DNA from: Heliopora coerulea
Taxonomy: Eukaryota > Cnidaria > Anthozoa > Scleralcyonacea > Helioporidae
Length of the DNA stretch: 64,000 nt
Assembly (NCBI GenBank): GCA_030142905.1
Contig: JASJOG010000110.1
Location: forward strand, 672,001-736,000
Direction: 5' to 3'
Shown: positions 54,154 to 64,000 of the stretch, piece after piece
Layout of the letters: each line of letters opens with the position of its first letter
How positions within the stretch are numbered: position 1 is the stretch's first letter
The notes under the pieces: generated by a model
Database searches by the model: none
Seen by the model: the letters and a program-made list of their open reading frames with translations, nothing else
What the model was told of the DNA's origin: nothing
Translations under genes and position numbers: made by a program

Positions 54154-55888
54154 CTGAACCTTAGTTGGAAAGAGAATGAAAGGAAAAATGATGTTAACAA
54201 AGATAATCAACAAAATCTTCAACATACTTCAATAAAGTAAGTACAAAACATTTTGGTGTGATTTTTGTAAATAAGGAGGAGACGTACATTTTACTTTTTC
54301 TAAAAGTCAACTTAAAACGCTGAAGGGGAAAGGTCTGGGTAGTTCGTGACCTCCAAGATTTTCTTTTTCAAAAAAAGAATGATTTTTCCCCTTAAATAGA
54401 TCGATTTAGCTTCGTTGTTTGTTGTCCCATTTAAGACCAGGAGATGATATTCTGGAGAATTATTTGTCTGAAATTTAATATGTTAATTGTCATTCACATG
54501 ATTAAAAAAAAAGTGATCTGAAACGGGCAATTTGCATACGAGACTATGACCCTGGACAAATCAGAAAACATTCTTGCGGGAAGATTTTCGATTCTACCGC
54601 AAATGTTCCTCTTTTTCGCTACCAATGGAAACGTTGTTGAGGAAGCAAAATATGTTTCTCAGAGAATTCAGAGAATTTTTGGCTTCAAGGCCGCGATTTG
54701 TGTTTCGGAAACCTCGTTGCTTCGTTTGTCTACCCAAGATTTAATGTTGCCTAGTTGTCCAGGACTTTGCTGTATGCACTGCACTGAACACACTAATTTA
54801 CATCGTTCGTGAATGTTTCTCCGGAAACGTTTCCACTTATAGTCATGTTCGGGAAACACTGCAGGCAAACAATGTTTCCACAACTGTGTTTCCTTATTTG
54901 CTTAGGGCTCGTATTTTCGGCTGTTCACGAACTTTAAACCATATTTCACAAAAGACTGTCAATCTTGCAAGTTAACTTATGTAAAACGTGTTTGTATTTA
55001 AAGACGTTGAGAGTACAGCTATCACGACTGCCCACTATACAAGAACGTCTATAACCGTAAGGTTGGAATAGCCGCTAAAAGCGATTGAACATTTGCTGCA
55101 CCACATCACATTTGGAGAAATACGTTTGACCGAAATCAAAACTTAAATTTAATTGATATTATTGCACACGCAATCCCAGCGCTAAAGTTGCATCATTGAA
55201 CAAACTTGTTAGTACAATTGTGGAGTGTCAAAATGTTTTCCTAGCATTGTGGTTTGTGCTCAGGTAAAATTAGATAGATGTGACAAGAATTTTAAGGCTC
55301 CTGAGGGTTTTCGCGAACGAAGCTTGTGTTCAAAGTCCACCGGATTCGAACGTAATGAACGGACATATTAGGTTTGTTTTGATGTCGCTTTAAACACATG
55401 GCGTTTGTTTCCGCCTGGTAATCAAGCATTATCACTACAATATTATCTGATGATAAAAACATCAAATGTGATTTATGCGTGTAGTGGTTGGCCTAACGAG
55501 CAAATATAAAGTTAAATCCAATTTTCAGCTATTGACATATAATGTTTTGCAATATAAGTCTTTGTCAAATGCAACGTTTTGTTCAGTAGTGCCAAAAGTT
55601 AAAAAGCTTAAGAGTGTATGGATATTGTAGTTTGAAAATAGTTTAACACCTTGGTTTTTTTTCATATCGCAACCAACCCATCAGCCTTGTTTAATACTAT
55701 CATACTTTAAAAGTTAAAGTCTCAGAATGAACAGGAAGAACTATTAACATTTAATTTCTTTTCAAGGTATCAGAAGTTGTAACAAAATAGTTGGAATTTT
55801 AAAAGGTTTTTTGTCATTGAGGTTCTAATTAAAAAAGAGTTCTAGTGTTGGCAAGATGAGTTCCAGTTACAGTATATACTCTCATTAC
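54154..55888. other. Intron, no recognised element
   Basis: 54546-54812 is open on the plus strand but without family motif; around it GGAAAC and GTTTCC words recur in both directions, perhaps an old inverted element. The rest is AT-rich. Confidence 0.4.
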
Positions 55889-55916
55889 CTGGAAGGTAAT
55901 TTACTACGCGAGAGAC
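55889..55916 (-). CDS. piezo: Possible Piezo microexon upstream (28 nt)
   Basis: Acceptor tattactctctag and donor CCAG|GTAATG enclose VSRVVNYLP plus one base. The end phase (one base) is exactly what the exon at 54117-54153 needs, giving a valine at the join. The position fits human HIVPRLDQLLGP, but the similarity is too short to prove it. Confidence 0.35.
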
Positions 55917-55944
55917 CTAGAGAGTAATATGTGTATATATTAAC

Positions 55945-55947
<3 letters not shown>

Positions 55948-55977
<30 letters not shown>
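55948..55977. repeat. (AT)n microsatellite
   Basis: About 14 AT units, 90 bases upstream of the hAT-like element at 56069. Confidence 0.9.
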
Positions 55978-55980
<3 letters not shown>

Positions 55981-56411
55981 AAAATAACGCAATTACCGTT
56001 CGACCAAACAATCAAACAATCAAAAATATTTATTTGCAACAAGTCTTCGACCGTAACCGCTTAAATGTCAGGAGTTGCGCCAGAGGGGGCAGGAGGCTAC
56101 AGCCCCCCGTCATGGGAAATTGAACAATTCGTCGGGGAACGACATACGTGGAGGAAACTTTAAATATTCGTGTTCGTTTTCTCAAACTGGTAAAAGGAAA
56201 AACGAATTATCTGCCTTAAATGTGAATAAGAAAATCGGGGGGAATAACGTGAAAACAAACGAAAAAGCAAATTTCCACTGATGTTGCTGGACAAGCTGCC
56301 CTAAAGCCATAATTATCGGTATCACCTTTATTGTTTTGTGGCTTTGCGAGTTTAGAATACTACGAAATATTCAAACGCGACTTCAGACTTCACTTTGTGC
56401 CTACGAATCGT

Positions 56412-58535
56412 TATTATTTAATCTTTATTTCATCGATAAAATACATATCGTATGTTACATTGTTAAAAGAATGATATAATACAAATAGCTTTCGAATACC
56501 AGTCAACATGTCAATAACTAAATTGCTAATCCATGTTTGAAAATTAAACGATTCTTAAAACAGTTTTTATATCTAACGGTGTTAACTTTTGGCTTTGGAA
56601 TATGTTTCCCTCTAAGGTTATATGTTGTGTTCATTACCATTGGCAAAATATTGCATAGCGGATGGTTCCCTAATTTTCTAACTTTAGTTGAAATCCTTCT
56701 ATCCTGGTCATTTAACAATTGTTTGATTTCAATATGGTAAGAAATATACCTACGCTTTTTGCACCGAACTAAAAAGTGTTGAACATTATTGAGCTCGGCC
56801 TTAGAAGCTCCATAAACGGACAAACTATATGAAATATTAGGCATGACTAATGCATGAAATACATAGTCTTTTTCATCTTGACTATAACCCTCTTTCCGAA
56901 GAGACCTTAATACAAACAGAGATTTATTGGCTTTAATTAATTCGTTTCGAATATGAAAATTGAATCTGCCATTGGATTGAAACGTTATTCCTAAAATAGA
57001 CAATTCGCTGCATTGAGGAATATTATGGAGGCTTTCATACTGTTCTATATTTCCTTTTTTCCGAAAAATAAGTTCTTGACATTTCTTTGGGTTACAGATC
57101 GTTTTATTTTGATCAGTCCATTTAAGAAATTCTTGAACTGGATGACTTGAGTTATCCTCTTGGCCTTTACTTACTGGGACTACAACTGAGGAATCACCTG
57201 CATACTTGACTAAAAAATCATCACCCATTGTGAGATCATTTATAAACATATTGAATAAATGTGGGCCACTACTCGTCCCTCTGTTTACATACTTCCAATC
57301 GCAGGCAATCCCATTCGAAAAAACACGTTTTAATTTTGAAGAAAGCTAATATACTAATTAATAACAATAGGGTGAAGAGAGAGAGTCTTTAGTTTTTCAC
57401 ATAATAACCAATGATTAACAGAATCGAACGCCTTTGAGAAATCCATTGCAAAAAGTCTAACTGCTCTGACGTCGTTATTGTCCGGATGACCATATACCAT
57501 ATCCTGAATAGAAAGCAGAGCATCAACACAACTACCTCCTCCTCGATAAGCAAACTGATTATCACAGAGATGTCTTTCTACAGTAGCCTTACAAAAAATT
57601 CTATAAACTGACTTCTCAAAAGCCTTTGCCACTACTGGTGTAACATTAATGCCACGGTAGTCTGAGTCTTGCACATGAATGTCAACCTTAGGAAGTGGAT
57701 CAATATTAGCTTTTTTCCATGCACATGGCCACGTCTAGAAGCACATCGACAAATTCCACAGATAGAGTACAACTGGAGTTAGTTCAGCTTCATAATCCCG
57801 CCATACCCAGTATGGGATCTCATCTGGCCCAAGGGCAGTTTTCTTGATGCTGGCAAGTGACATAAAAACCTGATGTGGTGTAAACTGTGGAATATCCGTA
57901 GTACAAGTTACTATAATAAGTTACGGGGCTTTATAATTCGGGTCAGAACAAAGATTTCCAAAGTAGTCATTGAGTCGATTCAAAGTTTCAACATCTAACA
58001 CCGGTCGAGGAAAATACCTTCGATTAGAAAGTTTATCTACTTTATTCCACCATACACAAGAACCAACGCGTACCAAGCCTTTCCTGCTCCTTCTGTTTTT
58101 CGATATTAACTCACCAATCTTTTTATTTAAAATTTGTATATTTTCACGATTAGTGAGCTTGGATCTCTTCTTAAGTAAATATTTCACCAATGGTGTCATC
58201 TACGCTGGATCTCTTGTGGACATATTGATAGGTATTAGAGGCATACATTCGTCCATTATTAAACGTAAAGTATTATTAACCTCAATGACCGCGGAATCAA
58301 TATTGTCCTTGGTAAATATATTACTCCAATCCACCTTTTGCAATTGTCGATAGAAATCTCTTTTTCTATGTTCTCTACGATCCCTTACTACACGTCTCAC
58401 ACGAAAAAATTTGAGTTTTTGACCAGGAGGTAATATAACTCCTTCATGATCAGTTCTAATAACTGCATCTACAGCATAGCGAGAGTGAAACAGGCTTGGT
58501 TAATTGGTTAAAAATTTATCTAAAGTATTATTACC
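56412..58535 (-). mobile_element. CR1/L2-like non-LTR retrotransposon, 5'-truncated
   Basis: Minus strand, about 2.1 kb: linker with REHRKRDFYRQLQKVDW and DPAWMTPLVKYLLKKRS, RT domain, C-terminal region, and a 3' end with ATAAAGATTAAATAATAAC. No endonuclease domain is left. It moves by copying its RNA at a nicked target; this copy cannot. Confidence 0.88.
56518..58400 (-). pseudogene. Non-LTR reverse transcriptase, broken
   Basis: Pieces in order: 58400-57921 (linker), 57674-57354 ([54 protein letters not shown]) and 57249-56518 (INDLTMGDDFLVKYAGDSSV, then the thumb region and KRRYISYHIEIKQLLNDQ). The catalytic box is YAGD instead of F/YADD, so the second active-site aspartate is lost. Frames are broken near 57300 and 57700. 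Confidence 0.88.
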
Positions 58536-58690
58536 CTTCGTCGGGGGAATTTTCCATGGCAATTTTCCCCATTTATCCATGCATATGCATTTATTCACAC
58601 AAAAAAATAATGCATTTTCCTGCACCTAAACCTTAGCCTCCTGTCGGGGACCTTAGCCCCTGCGTAGGGGAATTCTTGGCGCCACCCCTG

Positions 58691-58719
58691 TTAAATGTCT
58701 GTCCCTTAAATATCTGTCC

Positions 58720-58767
<48 letters not shown>

Positions 58768-58880
58768 TGTGTGTATTAACAAATGGGACAGACATTTAAG
58801 GGACAGACATTTAACAAGGGTGGTGTCAGGAATCAACACAACTTTTACCCATATATATATATATATATATATGGGTAAAA
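58691..58880. repeat. Two hairpins with (AT)n at their tips
   Basis: First: TTAAATGTCTGTCCCTTAAA, (AT)n at 58726-58764, then the inverse to about 58815. Second: CAACACAACTTTTACCCAT, (AT)n at 58852-58872, then ATGGGTAAAAGTTATGTTG. The second hairpin includes the 3' end of PLE-D. Confidence 0.85.
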
Positions 58881-59004
58881 GTTATGTTGACTACAAAAAG
58901 ATATCAGTATGAATGAAAATCATAAAACTACTCAGTTTTGTTATGATCTCTCTTTCCCTTGATTCCATTGTGAGTCTGTCTGAATCTTTACATTGGTATA
59001 TTGA

Positions 59005-60429
59005 TCAATTGTTGAATTTTCCTTCGTTGCAATTCTTCAAATGTTCACTAACTGCTAGGTGCCTATATTGTTTATGGTGAATTTGTTCCTTATGTAAAGT
59101 TACTCTTTTTCTGAGGTTTTGGGCCTGACCAACGTAAAAGCTTTTGCATAGAATGCAAATAATAATGTATATGACATTCTTGGCCTTGCAGTTCATGTTG
59201 GATTTGATAGTCCAAACCTTCCCATTCTTGAGCTTGATAGAATTCCCAGTAAGTAAATGTTCGCACGTTCCACATCTATCTTCCCCGCATTTTTTTACGG
59301 CTGGTGGTTCTTGTTCGGAATTGGAAAATTTGGTTTGCGTCAACTGTTGTTTCAGGTTTTTTGGCTGTCGTCGGCTGATTATTAGAGTCGTTTGTTCCAG
59401 TATAGTTTTCATATATTTTCGAGTTTTCTAGAAATTTTAAGTTCTCCTTGACAGCCCTGGTTACGTTGGGGTTGTTTGGGTTATTTGTTATTACCAGCGG
59501 TAATATTTTCTCGTTGTCGGGTTTTTTCCTGCATGTCCGTAATTCCTCGATGTCTAGTGTTTTTGCCTTCTTGGTTCCTTTCGTAATAATAGCGTCAGGA
59601 TAGTTTTGTTTCTTTAAAAATGTTCTAAGTTCATTCAATCGTCGTTCTCGTATATCCGTTCTTGATACAATTGCACATATTCGTCTTGCTAGGCAGTAGG
59701 GAATATTAGATTTTGTATGCTTGGAATGACAAGATCTAAAGTCCAAGTATTGGTAGGTGTCAGTTGTTTTGTAGTAAATGTCCGTATGTAGTTTATTGCC
59801 TTCCTTGCAAAGTAAAATATCTAAAAACGGTAATTTGTTGGTGCTCATTTCCATCGTGAATTTAATTTTTGGGTGAAGATTATTAAGGAGTTGATGAAAT
59901 TCCATTAATCTCTCCTTAGTCAATCGTCTAAGAATCTCTTGAATAGTTTGATAAATAGTTTCCTTTCCGTTGATCCGTAAATTTCTTCATATCTGACATA
60001 CAGTTGTTTTTCTAGATATCCCATCACTAATGTAGCGTATGTCGGGGCCATTTCGGTGCCCATGGCAGTTCCTTGGATTTGTTTGTAGTCTTTGTCATTA
60101 AATTGAAACGTGTTTTCTTTTAAAATGAGTGAAAAAGCCTTCAACATAAATTCCTTGCTGAATGGTCGTTTTAGATTTGTGTTGTGATTTTGTAACCAAC
60201 ATACAATTGCTTCTAATCCCAAGTCGTGCGGTATGTTGGTGTAGAGGCTGACAACGTCAAAAGATACTAAGAAAGTATTTTCGTTAATTTCGCTTGGCAT
60301 GTGGTTTAGAAAGTCCATGTCATCTCGTATAAAGCTTGGGACTTCTTTGCACAACGGTTTTAAAATAATATCTACGAAGTTACTAATACGGTGGGCTGGC
60401 GATGAAGGTCTAGCTACAATTGGTCTCAT
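59005..60429 (-). pseudogene. PLE-D RT palm/thumb and GIY-YIG nuclease, broken
   Basis: FLVSFDVVSLYTNIPHDLGL (RT motif with the first catalytic aspartate) and KQIQGTAMGTEMAPTYATLV (substrate-binding motif) lead up to RFLDD (catalytic pair), which is followed directly by a stop and an apparent short deletion. 59923-59276 has KLPFLDILLCKEGNKLHTDI and the thumb. 59412-59005 has KNVIYIIICILCKSFYVGQA with LRKRV, the GIY-YIG nuclease. Confidence 0.9.
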
Positions 60430-60587
60430 TACTAAATCCTCTGGCGGTGGTAATGTAACATAGACTGAATCTTGTTCCTTGACTGCGTTTTTTTATTTCC
60501 TGTGACTTATGGATTTTTGGTAACCCATAAAAGTTCGATGTTTTGCATGTAAAATTCTGTATGTAGTCAATTTCGGATTTAGCTAGT

Positions 60588-61360
60588 TCATAATGAATGG
60601 AGACGTTCTCTGACCAAAATTATATTTCATTTCGACGAGCTTTCGGCCACTAGACTGTGGTCTTCGACAGGTACACGACTACAGAAAATTGCAAGCTTAT
60701 ATATTATTCTAATGGAATGACATCACCGATGAAGAACTTAAGTTATTTACATGAAACAGATTAGATAGTAATTAGCGGCGGCAGTGTTTCTTTGTTAGCG
60801 GAGTGTATTGTTTAGGTAATGGCATTGCATTGTTGTCAGCGTCTTTTGTTGTTTCCGTGTGACAGACGAATGTAATTTACAAGATTCCTTGCGCAGATTG
60901 TACCTGCTCATCTATTGGAGAAACGGGAAGAGCGTTTGAAACAAGAAAAAAAGAGCATTTGAGAAATGTTAAAAATTATGCGAAAGGTTCAAACATAGCT
61001 TCTCATGCCTGGAAAAATGGACATAAAATTGACTTTGAAAAGGGAGAAATTATTGACAGAGTAAATTTCAGAATAAGGAAAACATTGGAATCATGGCACA
61101 TGGAAACAACAAAAGACGCTGACAACAATGCAATGCCATTACCTAAACAATACACTCCGCTAACAAAGAAACACTGACGCCGCCAATTACTATCTAATCT
61201 GTTTCATGCAAATAACTTAAGTTCTTCATCGATGATGTCATCCCATTAGAATAATACATAAGCTTGCAACTTTCTATAGTCGTGTACCTGTCGAAGACCA
61301 CAGTCTAGTGGCCGAAAGCTCGTCGAAATAAAATATAATTTTGGTCAGAAAACGTCTCCA
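60588..61360. mobile_element. Foldback PLE piece inserted in PLE-D (PLE-E)
   Basis: Arms 60588-60860 and 61098-61360 are inverted with high identity. The spacer and right arm read, on the plus strand, VIYKIPCADCTCSSIGETG-like GIY-YIG and RAFETRKKEHLRNVKN. Each arm ends in a hammerhead-like core (GAAGACCAC..GTGGCCGAAAG). GCTAGTTCAT and GCTAGTTAGTTCAT flank it, perhaps an imperfect target duplication. Confidence 0.85.
60880..61177 (+). pseudogene. PLE-E GIY-YIG C-terminus
   Basis: YKIPCADCTCSSIGETGRAF, ETRKKEHLRNVKNYAKGSNI and ASHAWKNGHKIDFEKGEIID form the second half of a PLE nuclease, ending PLPKQYTPLTKKH. Open but without RT. Confidence 0.85.
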
Positions 61361-61577
61361 ATCATTATGCTTCTACCTGACCGCGCATCATCCATATTTG
61401 CTAGTTAGTTCATGTTCGTGTTCCTTCGTGAGTCGTCTTAGTTTTCTCATAATCTTGTTATCTTCATTTCCTTTGGTAAGTTCGATGTATGTTTCTGTAT
61501 CTGAGAGTAGTTGAAATATTTTATTCTGGTAGTACGTTCGGTCCATGATGACTGTTGCTCCTCCCTTGTCTGCTTCT

Positions 61578-63040
61578 TTAATTACAATGGATGTCTTCCG
61601 ATAAGTTCTTTAAAGTTAGTTTCTCCGATGAAGATATGTTGCTTTTATTTTTAGGTTTTGAACCAATTTTAGATATATTTGTTAGTGATTCCAGAAATAA
61701 AGTTAGGTGACGATCGCTTGTTTGAGGTGGAACAAAGTTGGATTTGTTTTTCACTAATGAACTGTCAGAGATCTTTTGTTGGCTATGGAAATATTCAAGC
61801 AGTCGCAGTTTTTTCCCAAATTCTTGTAGGTCGTCTCTCAATTCCCTTTCATTTCGTTCTGGTGCAGGGGTAAACTTCAAACCTTTCTTTAAAAGTTGTA
61901 TTTCGTGGTAAGAAAGTTCTCTTGATGAGATGTTTATTATCTTTGGTTCTCTCTTCGATGCGTTATCAGGTTCTGTTGCGGATGTTGTCTCTGTAGGGGT
62001 GGTTGGTATAGGTGATGGTGTTGGTGATATGTGGTTTGTTCTGAATTGGGTGCATGGTTTCGACGGGTGTGAGGTCCTAAAAAACGATTTCGTTCTCCGT
62101 TGTTGTTCAATTGGCTCCTGCGTGAGTGTGGGTTTTCTCTAGGATCTTGCTGGTGATCTTGTTGCTGCTCATGAGACCAGTCTTGCACGATATCCGCGTA
62201 TGTTGTTCTACTGGATTGTGATGACTGACGGAATTGGTTTGAATAATGTTGTCGTCGTGTCGGCGCTTTTTGCATGTGTGCTTCTCTTCTTTTGTAGTTG
62301 CTCGGTAAACTTCGGTAGTTATCGCGTCTCGTATTTCTCGGTTGAAATGGGAGCCTACTATGTTGGTTTCCTCTGTTTCCTCTGTTTCCTCTGTTGAATC
62401 TTTTCTGGGTTCTTTGAGATTGGATTCTATTTCTGGTACGGTGTGGTGTTTGGTTGGTGCGGTCGCGGCCTCTGGTTTCTTGTTTCTTTGGTTTAATAAA
62501 ATCGCTGCTTTCAAAATCTTTTTCATAATCTTCCATCCATCTTTGCTTTGACTCCCATCTTTTCAGCGATCTCTTTTCTTGATTGCGACTTTCCCCAAGC
62601 CACTGTTCTTTCAGTCTGAGTAGGGTATCTCCGGTGAATTATGAATCAAGGAATTCGTTCATTTCTTTGTCGGTTTGTTGGACTTTGTTGTTGTGTCGGC
62701 GCGTGCGAATTTTAAGGAGAGTTATTTCTGCTCGAAATTTCTCCAAAGTAGTGTTCTGTCGTATTGTCCTTTCCTCATTACATTCGTTGGCGATGTATTT
62801 CAAAAGGAATTTTTTGGGAAGTACTTTCTTTTCTTGATTTAACCACGTTTCATATATCACTGAAGTGTTCTCACAGTTTAGACCATGCCAGAATAATTGT
62901 TTTCGTTTATTTAATTGTCCTCTCCATGTTTTTAGTATTTGCTTTCGAAGTTTGAAGATTTCCCTCTGGTTGGACAAGTTATTAGTTGATTTTACTGCTT
63001 CGGAGACATCCTTTTGGATTTTGGTAATAGTTACTGTCAA
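61578..63040 (-). pseudogene. PLE-D N-terminal region (ORF start, RG-rich, pre-RT)
   Basis: 63040-62639 is lysine- and glutamate-rich (FKLRKQILKTWRGQLNKRK). 62536-61937 has RTQKRFNRGNRGNRGN and many Q, R and H, likely nucleic-acid binding. 61880-61578 begins FTPAPERNERELRDDLQEF, the stretch that precedes RT in PLEs. An extra base near 61590 shifts the frame before IVIKEADKGGATVIMDRTYY. Whether the first part was a separate frame or one long protein is open. Confidence 0.7.
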
Positions 63041-63429
63041 AGACTTTATGGGATTTTCTTTTTCTTTTCTTCCTTCAATCTGCTGGCTTAATTTGTTGAA
63101 GTGAGTCTCCGATTGTATCCAATTTCTCCGATATTGTTGCTAACATACCCTTGATATTTGAAGTATCTTCTTCCGATCCACGTTGAGATCTTCTTGTTGA
63201 CATTCTTGTGTTTCATTCAAATTTGTAAATATAGAGTAAATGGTTGAACACAAGTAAATCTGTAGGTAAAAGTCGTGTTGACAACAAAAAGATATCAGTA
63301 TGAATGAAAATCATAAAACCACTCAGTTTTGTCTAAATGATTATTTATTTCACACAAACGTTTTCGCAATTGAAGCTCTTCAGGTGTGTGCTGTCTGTGA
63401 GTGGTGACTAACTTATATAATATTTACAT

Positions 63430-63690
63430 TTTATTATTGCATTCTGTGCAAAAGCTTTTACGTTGGTCAGACCCAAAACCTCAGAAAAAGAGTAACTTTA
63501 CATAAGGAACAAATTTACCATAAACAATATAGGCACCTAGCAGTTAGTGAACATTTGAAGAATTGCAACGAAGGAAAATTCAACAATTGATCAATATACC
63601 AATGTAAAGATTCAGACAGACTCACAATGGAATCAAGGGAAAGAGAGATCATAACAATACTAAAACCGGACCTTAATAGCAATAACAAAT
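63430..63690 (+). pseudogene. Inverted copy of the PLE-D GIY-YIG end
   Basis: The plus strand repeats LCKSFYVGQ-type sequence (TTTTACGTTGGTCAGACCCA) and the HKQYRHLAVSEHLKN region of 59005-59165, then runs to EREIITILKPDLNSNNK and a stop. Confidence 0.85.
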
Positions 63691-63890
63691 AGCAATTTTT
63701 TGGAAAAAAGTTTTTAAGATTATTTTGCAGAAACAGTATGACGTTCTATGGAAAGAAGTTTTATAAATAATCATCATACCATTAAGAGACCATTAAAATA
63801 TAATTACCTGTAATTAGCAGATAATTAACAAAACAATAGACTGACGTAGCCATGTAAATATTATATAATCAGAAAGGTTTGAGTGCTGCC

Positions 63891-64000
63891 AAAATGTGAG
63901 AGTAGTTATCTAACGTTTCGAGCGAAGGCCCTTCGTCAGAGAGGGTTTTTTCTCTCTGACGAAGGGCCTTCGCTCGAAACGTTACATAACTACTCTCACA
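63891..64000. mobile_element. Foldback of two hammerhead-like ends, cut by the window edge
   Basis: GTGAGAGTAGTTAT..AACGTTTCGAGCGAAGG and its inverse CCTTCGCTCGAAACGTT..ATAACTACTCTCAC meet at about 63945. Each arm carries CTGACGA, a GGGC/GCTC stem and CGAAAC. Arms are nearly perfect over about 50 bp and may extend beyond 64000. Confidence 0.85.

Larger units (their letters stand above)
56069..58690. mobile_element. hAT-like element interrupted by a CR1/L2-like retrotransposon
   Basis: TTAAATGT flanks both sides exactly (56061-56068 and 58691-58698). Ends CAGGAGTTGCGCC and, inverted, CAGGGGTGGCGCC, the same family as 36008-36362. The parts belonging to it are about 56069-56411 and 58536-58690; the retrotransposon fills the middle. 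Confidence 0.85.
58868..63690 (-). mobile_element. Near full-length Penelope-like element (PLE-D)
   Basis: About 4.4 kb on the minus strand from 63330 to 58868, bordered by direct repeats of about 70 bp (58868-58938 and 63258-63330; shared CAAAAAGATATCAGTATGAA), the pseudo-LTRs of PLEs. Protein order: coiled charged N-terminus, RG-rich basic region, RT, GIY-YIG. Upstream, 63430-63690 is an inverted copy of the GIY-YIG end (58935-59165). A hammerhead-like core (CTGAAGAGC..GCGAAAAC) lies at 63350-63385 on the minus strand. It is interrupted by PLE-E. Confidence 0.88.

Noticed and set aside
54546..54812. 88-codon plus-strand frame.
   Set aside because: No motif, no splice context and recurring GGAAAC/GTTTCC words on both strands; probably an old repeat.

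Overview
The window is eukaryotic. It lies almost entirely inside one long, intron-rich gene read on the minus strand: a Piezo mechanosensitive cation channel. I rebuilt 25 exons by hand, from 54153 down to 448, all with GT-AG introns and matching reading phases. They add up to about 1,506 codons, from the N-terminal blade through the beam to the region just after the clasp. A further 28-nt exon at 55889-55916 is possible. The first codons lie above 55.9 kb or outside the window, and the C-terminal anchor, cap and pore lie below base 1. I saw no promoter, start codon, polyadenylation site, second host gene or RNA gene.

The introns (tens of bases to about 5 kb) hold dense, mostly young mobile DNA. 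The mix is AT-rich sequence, many Penelope-like elements (PLEs) with GIY-YIG domains and hammerhead-like ends, hAT-like and Tc1-like DNA transposons, CR1/L2-type non-LTR fragments, tRNA-derived SINEs, TTAGGG-like repeats and a Crypton-like recombinase relic. This suggests an anthozoan cnidarian, perhaps a stony coral. That is inference; no species marker is present.

Layout by position. 0.4-7.1 kb: last five exons of the window (clasp side) with two MITE-like elements. 7.4-9.7 kb: a PLE with an almost identical inverted copy of its 3' half. 10.7-18.8 kb: beam exons including a 20-nt microexon, a long foldback, a Tc1-like element and a hAT-like element inside a SINE. 19-28.6 kb: blade exons, a 24-bp minisatellite and foldbacks. 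30-36.7 kb: blade exons, then hAT-like elements nested with a foldback and a non-LTR scrap. 37.2-46 kb: a foldback with telomere-like repeats, two PLE fragments, a CR1/L2 fragment and a Crypton-like fragment around two small exons. 46.4-54.2 kb: the most N-terminal exons seen. 56-58.7 kb: a CR1/L2-like element inside a hAT-like element with a perfect 8-bp target duplication. 58.7-63.7 kb: a near full-length PLE carrying another PLE piece. 63.9 kb to the end: a hammerhead-like foldback.

The most unusual theme is the many inverted pairs of PLE 3' ends that meet at hammerhead-like cores. They form foldbacks with arms from about 50 to 900 bp, next to PLEs that may supply the machinery. The elements are otherwise independent of Piezo and probably act on it only through intron length, splice-site spacing and possible alternative splicing.
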